A stretch of 64,000 nt of DNA, from the NCBI RefSeq assembly GCF_026151205.1, contig NC_087073.1, forward strand, positions 1,880,501 to 1,944,500, written 5' to 3'. Position numbers and translations under genes: made by a program. Position 1 is the stretch's first letter. Each line of letters opens with the position of its first letter. This DNA comes from Bolinopsis microptera. Taxonomy: Eukaryota; Ctenophora; Tentaculata; Lobata; Bolinopsidae. Positions 1 through 12,211 of the stretch are shown here, in pieces. The notes beneath the pieces are model-generated. The model saw only the letters and a list, made by a program, of their open reading frames with translations. It was not told the DNA's origin and made no database searches.

Positions 1-3000
1 TCACACTCTCTATTAGGGTGCGTGAGTTCACACTCTCTATTAGGGTGTGTGAGTTCACACTCTCTATTAGGGTGTGTGAGTTCACACTCTCTATTAGGGT
101 GCGTGAGTTCACACTCTCTATTAGGGTGTGTGAGTTCACACTCTCTATTAGGGTGTGTGAGTTCACACTCTCTATTAGGGTGTGTGGGTTCACACTCTCT
201 ATTAGAGTGTGAGGGTTCACACTCTCTATTAGGGTGTGTGAGTTCACACTCTCTATTAGGGTGTGTGAGTTCACACTCTCTATTAGGGTGTGTGAGTTCA
301 CACTCTCTATTAGGGTGTGTGAGTTCACACTCTCTATTAGGGTGTGTGAGTTCACACTCTCTATTAGGGTGTGTGAGTTCACACTTCACACTCTCTATTA
401 GGGTGTGTGAGTTCACACTCTCTATTAGGGTGTGTGAGTTCACACTTCACACTCTCTATTAGGGTGTGTGAGTTCACACTCTCTATTAGGGTGTGTGAGT
501 TCACACTCTCTATTAGGGTGTGTGAGTTCACACTCTCTATTAGGGTGTGTGAGTTCACACTTCACACTCTCTATTAGGGTGTGTGAGTTCACACTCTCTA
601 TTAGGGTGTGTGAGTTCACACTCTCTATTAGGGTGTGTGAGTTCACACTCTCTATTAGGGTGTGTGAGTTCACACTCTCTATTAGGGTGTGTGAGTTCAC
701 ACTTCACACTCTCTATTAGGGTGTGTGAGTTCACACTCTCTATTAGGGTGTGTGAGTTCACACTCTCTATTAGGGTGTGAGTTCACACTCTCTATTAGGG
801 TGTGTGAGTTCACACTCTCTATTAGGGTGCGTGAGTTCACACTCTCTATTAGGGTGCGTGAGTTCACACTCTCTATTAGGGTGCGTGAGTTCACACTCTC
901 TATTAGGGTGCGTGAGTTCACACTCTCTTTAGGGTGTGTGAGTTCACACTCTATTAGGGTGTGTGAGTTCACACTCTCTATTAGAGTGTGTGAGTTCACA
1001 CTCTCTATTAGGGTGTGTGAGTTCACACTCTCTGTTACGGTGTGTGAGTTCACACTCTCTATTAGGGTGTGTGAGTTCACACTCTCTATTAGGGTGTGTC
1101 AGTTCACACTCTCTATTAGGGTGTGTGAGTTCACACTCTCTATTAGGGTGTGTCAGTTCACACTCTCTGTTAGGGTGTGTGAGTTCACACTCTCTGTTAG
1201 GGTGTGTGAGTTCACACTCTCTATTAGGGTGTGTCAGTTCACACTCTCTATTAGGGTGTGTGAGTTCACACTCTCTATTAGGGTGTGTCAGTTCACACTC
1301 TCTGTTAGGGTGTGTCAGTTCACACTCTCTGTTAGGGTGTGTGAGTTCACACTCTCTATTAGGGTGTGTGAGTTCACACTCTCTATTAGGGTGTGTGAGT
1401 TCACACTCTCTATTAGGGTGTGTGAGTTCACACTCTCTATTAGGGTGCGTGAGTTCACACTCTCTGTTAGGGTGTGTCAGTTCACACTCTCTATTAGGGT
1501 GTGTGAGTTCACACTCTCTATTAGGGTGTGTCAGTTCACACTCTCTGTTACGGTGTGTGAGTTCACACTCTCTATTAGGGTGTGTGAGTTCACACTCTCT
1601 ATTAGGGTGTGTCAGTTCACACTCTCTATTAGGGTGTGTGAGTTCACACTCTCTGTTAGGGTGTGTCAGTTCACACTCTCTGTTAGGGTGTGTCAGTTCA
1701 CACTCTCTGTTAGGGTGTGTGAGTTCACACTCTCTGTTAGGGTGTGTGAGTTCACACTCTCTATTAGGGTGCGTGAGTTCACACTCTCTATTAGGGTGTG
1801 CGAGTTCACACTCTCTATTAGGGTGCGTGAGTTCACACTCTCTATTAGGGTGCGTGAGTTCACACTCTCTATTAGGGTGCGTGAGTTCACACTCTCTATT
1901 AGGGTGTGTGAGTTCACACTCTCTGTTAGGGTGTGTGAGTTCGCACTCTCTGTTAGGGTGTGTGAGTTCGCACTCTCTATTAGGGTGTGTGAGTTCACAC
2001 TCTCTATTAGGGTGTGTGAGTTCACACTCTCTGTTACGGTGTGTGAGTTCACACTCTCTATTAGGGTGTGTGAGTTCACACTCTCTATTAGGGTGTGTGA
2101 GTTCACACTCTCTGTTAGGGTGTGTGAGTTCACACTCTCTATTAGGGTGTGTGAGTTCACACTTCACACTCTCTATTAGGGTGTGTGAGTTCACACTCTC
2201 TATTAGGGTGTGTGAGTTCACACTCTCTATTAGGGTGTGTGAGTTCACACTCTCTATTATGGTGTGAGTTCACACTCTCTATTAGGGTGTGAGTTCACAC
2301 TCTCTATTAGGGTGTGTGAGTTCACACTCTCTATTAGGGTGCGTGAGTTCACACTCTCTATTAGGGTGCGTGAGTTCACACTCTCTATTAGGGTGCGTGA
2401 GTTCACACTCTCTATTAGGGTGCGTGAGTTCACACTCTCTTTAGGGTGTGTGAGTTCACACTCTCTATTAGGGTGTGTGAGTTCACACTCTCTATTAGGG
2501 TGTGTGAGTTCACACTCTCTATTAGGGTGTGTGAGTTCACACTCTCTGTTACGGTGTGTGAGTTCACACTCTCTATTAGGGTGTGTGAGTTCACACTCTC
2601 TGTTAGGGTGTGTGAGTTCACACTCTCTATTAGGGTGTGTGAGTTCACACTCTCTATTAGGGTGCGTGAGTTCACACTCTCTGTTAGGGTGTGTGAGTTC
2701 ACACTCTCTATTAGGGTGTGTGAGTTCACACTCTCTATTAGGGTGCGTGAGTTCACACTCTCTGTTAGGGTGTGCGAGTTCACACACTCTCTATTAGGGT
2801 GTGTGAGTTCACACTCTCTATTAGGGTGTGTGAGTTCACACTCTCTATTAGGGTGCGTGAGTTCACACTCTCTATTAGGGTGTGTGAGTTCACACTCTCT
2901 GTTAGGGTGTGCGAGTTCACACACTTTCTATTAGGGTGTGTGAGTTCACACTCTCTATTAGGGTGCGTGAGTTCACACTCTCTATTAGGGTGTGTCAGTT

Positions 3001-4219
3001 CACACTCTCTGTTACGGTGTGTGAGTTCACACTCTCTGTTACGGTGTGTGAGTTCACACTCTCTGTTACGGTGTGTGAGTTCACACTCTCTATTAGGGTG
3101 TGTGAGTTCACACTCTCTGTTAGGGTGTGTGAGTTCACACTCTCTATTAGGGTGCGTGAGTTCACACTCTCTATTAGGGTGTGTGAGTTCACACTCTCTA
3201 TTAGGGTGCGTGAGTTCACACTCTCTATTAGGGTGTGTGAGTTCACACTCTCTGTTACGGTGTGTGAGTTCACACTCTCTGTTACGGTGTGTGAGTTCAC
3301 ACTCTCTATTAGGGTGCGTGAGTTCACACTCTCTGTTACTCTGTTAGGCTGTGTGAGTTCACACTCTCTGTTAGGGTGCGTGAGTTCACACTCTCTATTA
3401 GGGTGTGTGAGTTCACACTCTCTTTAGGGTGCGTGAGTTCACACTCTCTATTAGGGTGTGTGAGTTCACACTCTCTGTTAGGCTGTGTGAGTTCACACTC
3501 TCTATTAGGGTGCGTGAGTTCACACTCTCTGTTAGGGTGTGTGAGTTCACACTCTCTGTTAGGGTGTGTGAGTTCACACTCTCTATTAGGGTGTGTGAGT
3601 TCACACTCTCTATTAGGGTGCGTGAGTTCACACTCTCTATTAGGGTGCGTGAGTTCACACTCTCTATTAGGGTGTGTGAGTTCACACTCTCTTTAGGGTG
3701 CGTGAGTTCACACTCTCTATTAGGGTGTGTGAGTTCACACTCTCTGTTAGGCTGTGTGAGTTCACACTCTCTATTAGGGTGCGTGAGTTCACACTCTCTA
3801 TTAGGGTGCGTGAGTTCACACTCTCTATTAGGGTGCGTGAGTTCACACTCTCTATTAGGGTGTGTGAGTTCACACTCTCTGTTACGGTGTGTGAGTTCAC
3901 ACTCTCTGTTACGGTGTGTGAGTTCACACTCTCTATTAGGGTGCGTGAGTTCACACTCTCTGTTAGGCTGTGTGAGTTCACAGTCTCTGTTAGGGTGCGT
4001 GAGTTCACACTCTCTATTAGGGTGTGTGAGTTCACACTCTCTGTTAGGGTGCGTGAGTTCACACTCTCTATTAGGGTGTGTGAGTTCACACTCTCTATTA
4101 GGGTGTGTGAGTTCACACTCTCTATTAGGGTGTGTGAGTTCACACTCTCTATTATGGTGTGTGAGTTCACACCCTTATCTCTATTAGGGTGTGTGAGTTC
4201 ACACCCTTATCTCTATTAG
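1..4219. repeat. 27-bp tandem satellite, about 155 copies
   Basis: The stretch is a near-uninterrupted array of a 27-bp unit. Each unit holds the near-palindrome GTGTGAGTTCACAC followed by TCTCTATTAGGG. Common variants are TGCGTG for TGTGTG, TCAGTT for TGAGTT, TTACGG for TTAGGG and CTGTTAG for CTATTAG. A +7-bp variant with a second TTCACAC occurs near 381, 442, 557, 699 and 2159. Because 27 is a multiple of three, several frames stay open for hundreds of codons; these are not genes. The array runs off the left edge of the window. Confidence 0.98.
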
Positions 4220-5014
4220 AGTTCCTATGTGCTTCACTCAAACATCTCAAGTATGTTGAAGAAATATATTACTCTAGCAGTGGAAACATCACTCTATAGG
4301 TTTTATTAGAGGTTTATGGAGAGAACTGGGTGATGTTGTGAGAATAAATACTACTAGTTCGTAAAAAACACAAGAATTAAGTTCATGTCAAAAAATGGAG
4401 TAAAAGAGGTATGAACGTCAAGAATTTTTAAAATGTAATAACATTCCCAAAATTTCATTGAAGCAGTTAAATTGTGCTTTAAGTTAAATCCACTCTTAAA
4501 CCAGTGCAGCAAACTATACCCGACATATTTTCATCTCTCAGTGGTCAACTAAGTTAAGGATTCATTCCTGAAAATTTAAATACTGAAGTCCTGCATGTAG
4601 TATTAAGCTTCAGATTAAATTCCTTGATAAATATGTGAGAGATGGATTAATGAAATATTTTAAAGTTTTAAAAACCTCTCTGCTCTCTCTAGTCAACAAA
4701 TCTACAGTTGAACCACAAAAAATTACGACTAAAATTCCTGGAATTGTTGTTAGGACATGTTCTGTGGGTAGGCCACTGTTTCACAACACGGTGATTATCA
4801 CTATGTACACAACAATTCACACTTTACAACGTGCATTCCTTCCAGCTACTCAGAGAAAAGAAGAATTACTGTGATTTTGGTTTCAGTCTTACAGAATTGC
4901 AAGTAGCGCCACACCCTGTCACACCGTTTCAAATCACAAGTAACAAACCATATAAACTTCTCATTTTACACATACCTTAGCTACGCGACGTGTTATATGA
5001 CGGGTGACACATAC
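4220..5014. other. No gene seen; last Csk intron in the window
   Basis: AT-rich sequence between the satellite and the last visible Csk exon. I read the minus strand for the next Csk exon (the stretch after IVTEFMAK, then HRDL and DFG) and found none. A 79-codon plus-strand ORF at 4635 has no family resemblance. A short copy of ACACATACCTTAG occurs twice, at about 4968 and 5008; the second copy is the Csk exon's donor region. Confidence 0.6.
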
Positions 5015-8000
5015 CTTAGCCATAAACTCTGTGACGATGTAGATGGGAAGCGGGGAGAGTTTTACTCCTAACAGTTGCACCAAGTTTTCGTGCCGCAGAT
5101 TCCTGGTGACATGTTTGGGATCAAAAGACAAAATACAGTCTCAAGACAAATATTCAAACACTGGGCAAATGTTCATTTAATTGTTCATATACCATTTCAC
5201 GGATATTCATTGCCAAACGATCATCTCCGAATATAATATTATGATTACTAATCAAACAGTGAAGATAAGAAATTACGACTGGTCCAGCCGAACTTATGTA
5301 ATCTGAGTAATACGAGTAATCCGAGTTGAAATATTACGTCATTGAGGAAGCCTCAACCAGGAAATCGTCCATATTCTTAGCTTCCCTCAGAGTTTTTATA
5401 GCAACCGGTTTCCCGTTCAGTACTCCCTTGTAAACCACTGAGGAAGTAATAGTTTGTGTTAATGATTACCTGAACTCCCTTGTAGACCACTGAGAAATAG
5501 TTTGTGTTAATGATTACCTGCACTGCTTCATAGTTCCAACTTACAAAGAGATTTTAGTATATAGCAATGCAAGGTTACAAATTGTAACTTTAAAATCTAC
5601 ACAGATAAGTTTTATGGTAAAATTACTTGACCCTAAACTCCATTGCATGACCGAAACCATGGAGACATATACAAATTACAGAACATGGAGGTGGTCTTGA
5701 AGTTTTAAATTACACCCTGGCAAGCGCCCAGGTTAGTTCTTACCTCCAAATTCGCCACTTCCGATCTCCTCCTTAACATCGATCTCGTGTTGATTTATAA
5801 CCCAGCCCGCTGAGGGAGAGATAGTTATTTTTAATATTACTTAATACAATATGTTACTATGTTACTATATTTAAAAGACGAAGTATTAAAAGTGCTATTA
5901 AGTTACTAGTATCGCTGTTTGTGGACAGTACATAATAGAGCAGATGATAAAGACACACACACACATATATATATATGTGTATATTGTACATTGTATATTG
6001 AGTCCAGTACTTTATATAATACACCATTATACTGTAGCTAATGACAAACTTGTTTTAAGATTACTTACATTCCGCAAAGGCCTTCTGGTCGACACAGAAT
6101 TCTTTCTGTCCCTCTTTCTCGACCGGTCTCCTCAGTTCACAAACTAGGCCATCTTTATCATTCGAGTAATGCTGAAATAGAACATCTTTATCAGCCGAGT
6201 AATGCTAAAATAGAACATCTTTATCAGCCGAGTTTCAATGATGAAAAAGACATCTTTACAAGATGATTAATAATCACTAATCAGATTACTAGTATATTCG
6301 ATTACATATAGAATTATAACTAGGCAATCCTTATACGGTGATCGTGCTCCTAATTATTCCGATATTTCATGTGTAACATGTAGGCTTGGTCAAGAGGTTT
6401 TGCTTTTGACTTTTGTGCGTTGTCACACTAAGGACACATGGCAAATTTCAGCTTAACTCTATTTGCACACTGCGAAATTCAACAAATAGTAGCTTAACAC
6501 CGTGTAAATAACACGTAGGGACAGTTAAGGATCCCACTGACTATAGATTATGTAGTTACACTGGATAGTTCCGTATGGGGAAGTTGAAAACTGGGCCAAA
6601 TTGTGACCATCACAAGAATGTAAGTTAAAGGAATATTGTACTGACTTCAATAAGCTCGATAAGGTTGCTGAAGAAGGTCATGTCGTCCACACTCATTCCC
6701 CTGCCATCCTTCTTAACTCTGTAGTGGTCCACACCTCCGTTATACCTGACAACTCTGTCTTAGCAAAATAAATTAAACAAAGTTTATTAAATACAATATT
6801 ACAATTATATTACAAGTTCATTACAGTCGGTAGAAGCTGAATTAACACAATAAGATTACACTAAGGGGGGGGGGATGGGAGGGGGGGGGGCACTAAGGGG
6901 GCGGGGGGTACTAAGGGGGGGGGGGGCACTAAGGGGGGGGGGCACTAAGGGGGGGGGGGCACTAAGGGGGGGCACTAAGGAGGGGGGGGCACTAAGGGGA
7001 GGGGGGGGGGCGGGGGGCACTAAGTCTATTAACGAAGAGTCTTCCTTTGCACGACCATAATATAATCATCGTTTTGAGCACACAGTATTCAAAAGGATAT
7101 TCCTTAAATTTCAGCCCATTTTTAAAATGTAGCATGATCTTTAATCATTTATTAATAAATTAAACGGTTAAAAAAAAGTTAAACTTTAATTTGACAAGCT
7201 GTTATCAGCATGTTATCGTACTCATATAATAGCGCTCTTATAATAAAACTCTTAGTACTAGCGCTCATGTTTGTGCTCTTATAGCAGTCGTGGTAATATT
7301 GCTGCTCGTAAAAAAGTACACCTGTTTTCAACTTTTCAACTGTCGCGAACCGTAAAATATTTGCTTTATAATTTACCAACACAACCGGACATAGCAAGGA
7401 GTGAGTTATACTACTAGTACTACTAGTAACCACTACTACTAGTAACTAGTACTACTAGTAACTAGTACTACTAATTATACCCATATTCTATGACTTAATA
7501 CCAACATATTACCTAACGACAAGTCACAACATTACCAAATAAAGATTCCCTTTCACTGCGAGGATCTACAAAGCACCTAATTAACTGAGTAATTAGCTGA
7601 GTAATTAGTGAGTTAATTAGTGAGTTAATTAATGAGAGATTACTCACACAACACATAGAGTGTAGTCACCAGGAAAGTGGTTACTCTCTCTCACTAGATA
7701 GAGTCCGTCAACTCGAGGTTGTAAAACCACTTCTGCTGTTTCCCTGTCCATCTTACCGTGGAACCAACTGGAGGGTGGAGGAGGAGGTAAAATTGAGGCA
7801 AAATACATAAACCTCAAAATATGAATAAATATTAAATAGGAGATGGAAAGGCATCTCTTCGCAGCCAATTAGTTGGTATAGCGCAGATGTGCCTGCGACC
7901 TTACATTTTAGGAAGGCAGCACAAACTCAAACAGAAGAAAATATCTCAACTCATTAAAGATTCAGTTTGGTTGATTCTTAGAATTCGCTTAATAAATAAT

Positions 8001-9706
8001 TTATATACCAGCTTTAGGAGTTTGCTCTTCACAATAGCTAGCTCAGGGGCAACCCCTCCATCAACAAATGCTAGAAAATAAAGTTGGTACCATCGTTTTA
8101 TAAAGGCCCCACATTGAATGAATGTACTTTAGAAAAACGGAGTACAATTTCAAACACAAGGAAATATCGAGCCCTATTTCATAAGTAATTATGGTGAACA
8201 CTTCCATGTCACCGCTTGTGGGCGGACGCTATATTTCCTGATTTTTGGATGGGGCCCATAGAAGCGCAGCTCTGGGATCTCCCCTACAACAAAAGATAAA
8301 TATAAAATCTCGCACTGAACATGTAAACGTTTAGTGGGAGAGGGAATAGAGGAAGCAGTAGACGGAATGTAATTGGAATATTATCGTAGAGCATCTATCA
8401 TATTAGAAAGAGATAAACCTGTTATTAAAACTTACGGCATGGCCTGAAGTTGGACACCTCTAACAGCGAGCCTGTTAGTTGGTACAATACCGTCCCTTCC
8501 TTCGGAGTGTCTCGCATAGTGCCATTCTGGATCCTGAGAGAAACTAGGTTACAGTACCTATTCGTTTCTTAGGTCCAGTATTTGACTATTTTGCTCCAAA
8601 CGACTTGGATATTTGATGCCTGTCAAGATAAACAATTAAAGATTTCGAAACTTAACCAAACTCCCAGCATAACGCATTTCTCTATAAACTATCTGAGATA
8701 AGCCACAACTCGAAGTTCGGTGTCATGGGTTCCAAGCAATCGGACAATATAATGGCCTTGTCAAACTTGACGCAATGGGTGGTATTACAGAGATAGGTGA
8801 TATAATCAGTAACATGCAATTTCATATGAGTGGTCACTGACTCAGTGCTGTGCAAATAATAAATAATTGGATAATATGCGAATATTATTAATATCCCATG
8901 CAATTTGCTTAAAAAACTAATTATGCAAGGTTAACTAATAATGCACACATGAGCTAGCACTAGCACTGTAAAATGTCACGTGTTAGATTTAAAACTAATT
9001 TAAAACTCACATTAGAATATCGTGTTATGGTCAAGATGTCCCCCTTTTGAAAACTCAGCTCCTGAAAAAAAAACATAAGTCATTTAACAGTCGACATGGG
9101 GAATGCGTTTGATTGATGTCACTTATTATACAATACAAATTTACTGCTATACGCATTTTAAAATTCCTGAATAAGTTACCACTCTGTTAGGCTTCCTCGA
9201 TGACATTTAAATGGTTGTTGAAATTCTAAGGCGGAGATTTCAAAAATGTCTATATAAAAAGATAACAGAGTAGCCGCCGAGAAATCTGCCCTACCAACGA
9301 AGCCTCATAATATTAATATCATTTTGTGGAGTTAATGGACTTTTAAACGTTAGCTACTGACGACGTTGCTCAATTTTTATTTGTTTTGATATTTTATTAT
9401 AATATGTATTTTTTAATGATAAAAAAAGTGATATGTGTACATACTGTTAATTTGAATAAAATTGTACAATGTACCCGATTTTTGGTGCCACTAAAGTCAT
9501 ACTTTGCAACCACCTCTGAGCCTATGGGGAACACTTTTCGTTGCTGAGAAGGAATATAATTAGAATAATATTAGGAGTTATTGTTATTGACAAATTATAT
9601 TAAGCAAAGAAAACGAGGCAGTAAAAGAATACGATATATTTGAAGGAAGGAATAAAGCAGAAGTTGAGAATTGGTATTAGTCCGTGTGAGCAGTTACCTG
9701 TGCCAT
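5015..9706 (-). CDS. CSK: C-terminal Src kinase (Csk), N-terminal 268 codons, 3' end not in window
   Basis: Ten exons join in consistent phase: 9706-9698 (MAQ), 9543-9475, 9061-9011, 8533-8436, 7767-7648, 6745-6646, 6171-6069, 5809-5744, 5437-5338 and 5102-5015. The protein has an SH3 domain ([28 protein letters not shown]), an SH2 domain ([29 protein letters not shown]) and a kinase N-lobe with the glycine loop GSGEFGVV, the VAIK lysine, the helix-C glutamate in FLVEASSMT and gatekeeper Thr in IVTEFMAK. Csk is a cytosolic tyrosine kinase that phosphorylates the inhibitory C-terminal tyrosine of Src-family kinases. The 268 codons match the usual Csk length up to this point (family about 450). 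The catalytic loop and DFG exons are absent before the satellite. Introns 100 bp to about 900 bp carry local repeats. Identity is near certain; whether the gene is whole is not. Confidence 0.95.
5422..5521. repeat. 52-bp tandem duplication over a Csk acceptor
   Basis: Two copies of a 52-bp unit. The first contains the 3' splice site and first bases of the Csk exon 5437-5338; the second lies in the upstream intron and repeats the junction with a few changes. It could act as a decoy acceptor. Confidence 0.85.
5949..5979. repeat. CA/TA microsatellite
   Basis: A short run of alternating purine and pyrimidine (ACACAC then ATATAT) in a Csk intron. Confidence 0.9.
6150..6236. repeat. 33-bp triplication over a Csk acceptor
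   Basis: Three copies of a 33-bp unit with ATCTTTATCA and GAGTAATGCT. The first includes the 5' edge of the Csk exon 6171-6069 with its acceptor; the other two lie in the upstream intron. Confidence 0.85.
6865..7023. repeat. G-tract minisatellite (CACTAA plus G runs)
   Basis: About ten irregular units of CACTAA followed by 7 to 13 G, on the plus strand, inside a Csk intron (C-rich in the pre-mRNA). A strong candidate for G-quadruplex formation. The ORF across it is low complexity and not a gene. Confidence 0.9.
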
Positions 9707-10913
9707 AGTCCCCAACAGGACTCTTTACATAACTTGCTTCACAGAGTTCGAATACCTTTCTAGTGAATCAGCTAACGAATATATATCAAGTTAATATTTA
9801 AAACTAATATCAGCTATATAACAAAGGTATACCTATATAACAAAGGTATACGCTTGGACACAAAAAAGATGAAGTTACAGGGTGTTTCAAAAATCTTGCA
9901 AGAATGTACAATTTGGATAACTTCTTAACCATTTCTCTAAACTTCATCCTGTAAAAAGTTATTCTGAATTCTGTATGTTACCATGGTCATTGGCCACCAT
10001 AGCACCTGCAATGAGTCCCCTAGGAACTGATGTAAATTTGTGATTTAGCACCCTCAAACTTGTTATATTTTGAGTTATAAGAGTGCGGATTGTCAGGTAT
10101 TTTATTCATTCATACATAGTTGGTTTAAAGCTGTATATTTAAAACTCACTAATATTGTTGAAACTTTGAAAGCAGAACGCAAATTATGGAAATATACTGA
10201 TGACAATACCATAAAAGTAAAAGTAAAGCATTTACATTTTCGGACTTTTCCGAATCCGTTTTTACCGAAGGCTCATTCACCAGTTACTCACGCTGCATGT
10301 ATAGACAATATTAAAAAACAACAAAGACAAAGAACTCTCATGGGCTACTGATAAATGTATCACAATATTATTGTCGCAATATTAGAGGGGCGAGAAGCTG
10401 CACAGCTTGTCATAGGATTAAAAAGCTCTAATACATACTGTGTTTTTTTGCTGTCCAATAATTATTTGGTATTACAGGATCAAATGGAAATGGCGACGGT
10501 TTCAGTAGGTAAAATATTTAGGAATATACTTAATTGGAATACAATAGTGTGTAGTTTTGTTACACGTTCATGATCACGCTCGCTTATCTTATCTATAATT
10601 ATCGCTACAATTTGTGTCTGTTGCGATACAACTCTCAGTACATTGTGGAAAATGTGGACTTATATTCTTTATTGTGGTCAAGTAAATATGTAGAATTGTT
10701 AGCAGATGCTTCTAGTGATATTGGTCTTTGGGGTGAGGAAATGATGAAGACATTAAAATGTGATGAAGATAGTGATATCACATTAGACAAGTTCAAGAAA
10801 CCAAACAAGGACATTTTAGTCAAGCATGCACCTATTTGATGCATTTCAGGCATCGTCCACTATAAGCATACTTTACTATCAGCGAATAGAAATATAGAGG
10901 AAATGAAAGTGAA
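9707..10913. other. No recognised gene
   Basis: Upstream flank of Csk. Plus-strand ORFs of 93, 72 and 89 codons (10070-10839) have no motif I can name and overlap loosely. They may be the eroded 5' part of the LINE that follows at 10914. A 25-bp unit with AAGGTATAC is repeated near 9820-9850. Confidence 0.4.
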
Positions 10914-11490
10914 ATGATCAATGCTCAGAAATCAATAATTTGGTTGCAAGATGAACTTCTGGACAATAGGACTAAAGAACTAGATACAGTTCAGAGAACT
11001 GTGAAAACTGCTGCAGAGAATACTATTCAAGCAGAGATTCAGTTCTACAGCGCTGTTTTGTCGAAATATTCCTCCAGCTCTGCCCCTACTTTCACAGCCA
11101 GAGAACTTGACAAACGTCGTTAGGAATGTTGTATTTAAAGAGGATTGCAGGTTTGAAGGAGACCGACAAAGGGAAGCTTTGTGAAAAAGTTGACGTGATT
11201 TTTTAGCAGATTGGAGAAAAACCACGTTTTGAAGCTGTCCGAGTTGGGAGGAAATCAGTAGACAAGACGAGATCAGTCAAAATTTCGTTAGATTATTGTA
11301 GTACCGTTCATCAGATATTACTAAAAGTTAAAAATCTGAGACAGTGCCAGGATCATACAACTGTTTTCATTTCTCCAGATCGATCACCCGAAGATCGAGC
11401 TATCCATCAACAGTTGGTCTTGGAGATGAAACAGATAGCCGAAGGACAAAGAGAACCCAAATATACATTATTATATCAGAGGTGGTAACA
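10914..11490 (+). pseudogene. LINE ORF1-like pseudogene, copy 1
   Basis: A frame starting at 10914 gives a coiled-coil-like segment (LQDELLDNRTKELDTVQRTV). After a break at about 11120 it continues in other frames as RNVVFKEDCRFEGDRQREAL, then IGEKPRFEAVRVGRKS, then VFISPDRSPEDRAIHQQLV. This order (coiled coil, RNVV, EKPRFEAVRVGRK, FISPDRSPEDR) is what I know from ORF1-type proteins of invertebrate non-LTR retrotransposons, which bind RNA. At least two stops or frame changes interrupt it, so it is dead. The family call is from memory of motif style, not a search. Confidence 0.65.
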
Positions 11491-12069
11491 TTCGTTCGTG
11501 TTGCGAGGATAAATTATTAGTGAGCAATATGTAATAATGATTGATGCATGATACACATCCATATAATAATAATAATAGGCCTAGGTGTGTTTTTGAATGC
11601 CAATTATAGTTTTGGTTTTAAATTTTTTTGCCGTATTAAGATATTATTCATTGACATACGTTGCATGCCACTTTTTGCGCGCCAAAGGCTGATATTTGGG
11701 ATACGTAACATGTATCAAATTATTCATAAATTGAGAATCTAGTCCTTGGAGTATATTATTGCTTATTATATTGTAAAGCAAGTGTTTGTTTTAACTTTAT
11801 GCTTCGATAAGATTTTTTGAGATAAAGGAATGTGCGTGCATGAAAACTTTTGCAAACAACAAAACACTATAGTTCAGTTGAATTTTTAGAGACACTGCTC
11901 ATATTAGGACAAAAAGAAAATTGTCAGCGAGTAGACATTAGGAGTTTTGTTTTTAGTAGACAAAGTTTTCACCAATAACCCTCCAGGCCAGGGAGCATTC
12001 GCACTTTACAAAATGCATTGACGGATGTTCAATGTTACTCGTCTAAATTTCTTCGAAATTGCCCAAGGC
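11491..12069. other. No gene seen
   Basis: AT-rich sequence, possibly LINE 3' or flanking DNA. A 64-codon ORF at 11548 is not supported. Confidence 0.5.
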
Positions 12070-12196
12070 AAGTGCTACGAAGTAGCTTGGAGGACTTCGA
12101 CGCGCCGCGCAAACTAGCATTCTTCCTAGATCGTTGCTCTGCTTCGCAGAGCAACGATCTGGAAGGGTTGACATCGTCAATCAACGAATTAGCGCG
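12070..12196 (-). mobile_element. GC-rich inverted-repeat element, inverted copy
   Basis: This block is the reverse complement of much of 12600-12785 (shared GCGCAAACTAGCATTCT, TTGACATCGTCAAT and GCGCGC). It contains a perfect 33-bp hairpin at 12128-12160 with 15-bp arms and a TTC loop. The same words recur at 12950-13170. Non-coding, probably a non-autonomous DNA element. Confidence 0.6.
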
Positions 12197-12211
12197 CGCC
12201 GGGCTAGTCCA

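Noticed and set aside
18..4219. Long open frames on both strands encoding CEFTLSIRV or SSHSLLGCV repeats
   Set aside because: They follow from a 27-bp unit divisible by three; all frames are equally repetitive, with no start context or non-repeat end.
1..4219. CRISPR-like regular repeats
   Set aside because: There are no unique spacers; units abut directly and the DNA is animal nuclear.
4635..4874. 79-codon plus-strand ORF
   Set aside because: No domain, no splice partners, composition like its surroundings.
6875..7060. Gly/Arg-rich ORF over the G-tract array
   Set aside because: Pure product of the simple repeat.
8160..8300. Possible extra Csk exon between the SH3 and SH2 exons
   Set aside because: Flanking exons join in perfect phase (MPW) without it, and its frames show no SH2 or SH3 similarity.
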